Source: Anaerococcus sp. Marseille-P3625
GTDB taxonomy: Bacteria > Bacillota > Clostridia > Tissierellales > Peptoniphilaceae
Reading direction: 5' to 3'
Assembly (NCBI RefSeq): GCF_900232825.1
Contig: NZ_OCTP01000011.1
Location: forward strand, 62,001-126,000
DNA: 64,000 nt
The notes beneath the pieces were generated by a model. It saw only the letters and a program-made list of their open reading frames with translations. It did no database searches and was not told the DNA's origin. A program made the translations under genes and the position numbers. Every line of letters begins with the position of its first letter. Position 1 is the stretch's first letter. This document shows positions 63,670 to 64,000 of this stretch, piece after piece.

Positions 63670-64000
63670 TTATCTCTGAAAATATATAAGACCAGTGTAA
63701 GTCCTAAATTGCTTGTCAAATTCGTTAAAATTTATCCTATAAAGCCTTCCCCAACTAGAAACTACAAGTTCATGGTAATTGCCCATATCATTTAATTCAG
63801 TAATTACAACTCCATGGTGGTTCATTACTTTTATGTCGTTGCTTATCCAATTTATTAATATTACTGGTAGGTCTTTTGCCAAAGCTTCGTTTATAAAATC
63901 TATCTTTTCACTTAAAGGAGCTTTAATTATTAGTTCTTCTTTTATATGACTTTTTAAAAGCAAATTTCTTTCAAGTCTAATTTTGTTAACTCTTCTATCC
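63670..64000 (-). CDS. Hypothetical protein, 5' end outside the window (C39-like end?)
   Basis: The frame is open from the window edge to the stop at 63670, so only the C-terminal 109 or so residues are seen. The end reads VILINWISND, MNHHGVVITELND, ELVVSSWGRLYRINF and TGLIYF. A His followed by a hydrophobic strand and then a strand with SSWGR is reminiscent of papain-like C39 peptidase-fold proteins, but this is a weak resemblance. It lies 19 bases upstream of the YqfO-like gene on the same strand. Confidence 0.65.
   Translation of the reverse strand, partial: DRRVNKIRLERNLLLKSHIKEELIIKAPLSEKIDFINEALAKDLPVILINWISNDIKVMNHHGVVITELNDMGNYHELVVSSWGRLYRINFNEFDKQFRTYTGLIYFQR

Overview
The window comes from an AT-rich, low-GC Gram-positive anaerobe. 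Gene content and protein style (class III fructose-1,6-bisphosphatase, Veg, CdaA/CdaR, tig-clpP-clpX-lon-engB, CBS/DRTGG family II pyrophosphatase, a stand-alone DUF1858 protein, thioredoxin-type ArsC) point to Firmicutes. My best guess is the Peptoniphilaceae (Anaerococcus-like), but this is recognition from memory, not a database match. Most of the window is chromosomal housekeeping sequence, with one accessory stretch at about 30.6-39.6 kb.

Layout. 1-1.8 kb: 5' part of rpoB (minus strand) behind its own consensus promoter. 2-10 kb: plus-strand membrane protein, fbp, then ddl-murF-pfkB, with minus-strand ppiB and a secreted SH3/transglycosylase-like wall protein in between. 10.1-13.9 kb: minus-strand operon gntR - ABC ATPase - ABC permease - dCMP deaminase - uridine phosphorylase. 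14-17.8 kb: cardiolipin synthase (minus), divergent from pyridoxine kinase-MATE pump (plus). 17.9-21.7 kb: a large subtilisin-fold protein whose catalytic Asp position is Glu. 21.8-26.7 kb: arsC, veg (tandem consensus promoters), M18 aminopeptidase, htpG under a CIRCE element, and a divergent DUF1858 gene. 26.7-30.6 kb: CBS-pyrophosphatase, CorC/HlyC protein, ADP-ribosylglycohydrolase.

Accessory stretch. A complete type I restriction-modification system (hsdM-hsdS-hsdR) is followed by a decayed fragment of a second hsdM, an SdpI-like membrane protein, a GNAT acetyltransferase and an AlbA_2 (Schlafen-like)/HTH protein. Upstream of that last gene is an unusual series of GCGAATA repeats arranged as long perfect palindromes, plus a broken DUF4926 gene. 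This is the most unusual part of the window.

39.6-48.5 kb: ECF-type sigma factor with a DUF4179 membrane partner, AzgA-type purine permease, DUF77 protein, second M18 aminopeptidase, YefM-YoeB toxin-antitoxin with an operator in its promoter, xanthine phosphoribosyltransferase, and a mannose-family PTS (IIB-IIC-IID, no IIA). 48.6-55.5 kb: tig-clpP-clpX-lon-engB-HAD protein-quality-control cluster, with an intrinsic terminator between clpX and lon. 55.5-64 kb: cdaA-cdaR-cca (c-di-AMP synthesis next to the CCA-adding enzyme instead of glmM), then malQ-glgP-ZIP transporter, a stand-alone YqfO/NIF3 C-terminal-like protein, and a gene cut by the window edge.

No rRNA, tRNA, CRISPR array, intact insertion sequence or prophage was seen. 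Start sites were re-chosen where a good ribosome binding site fits an internal start better than the longest frame. Residue numbers refer to those starts.
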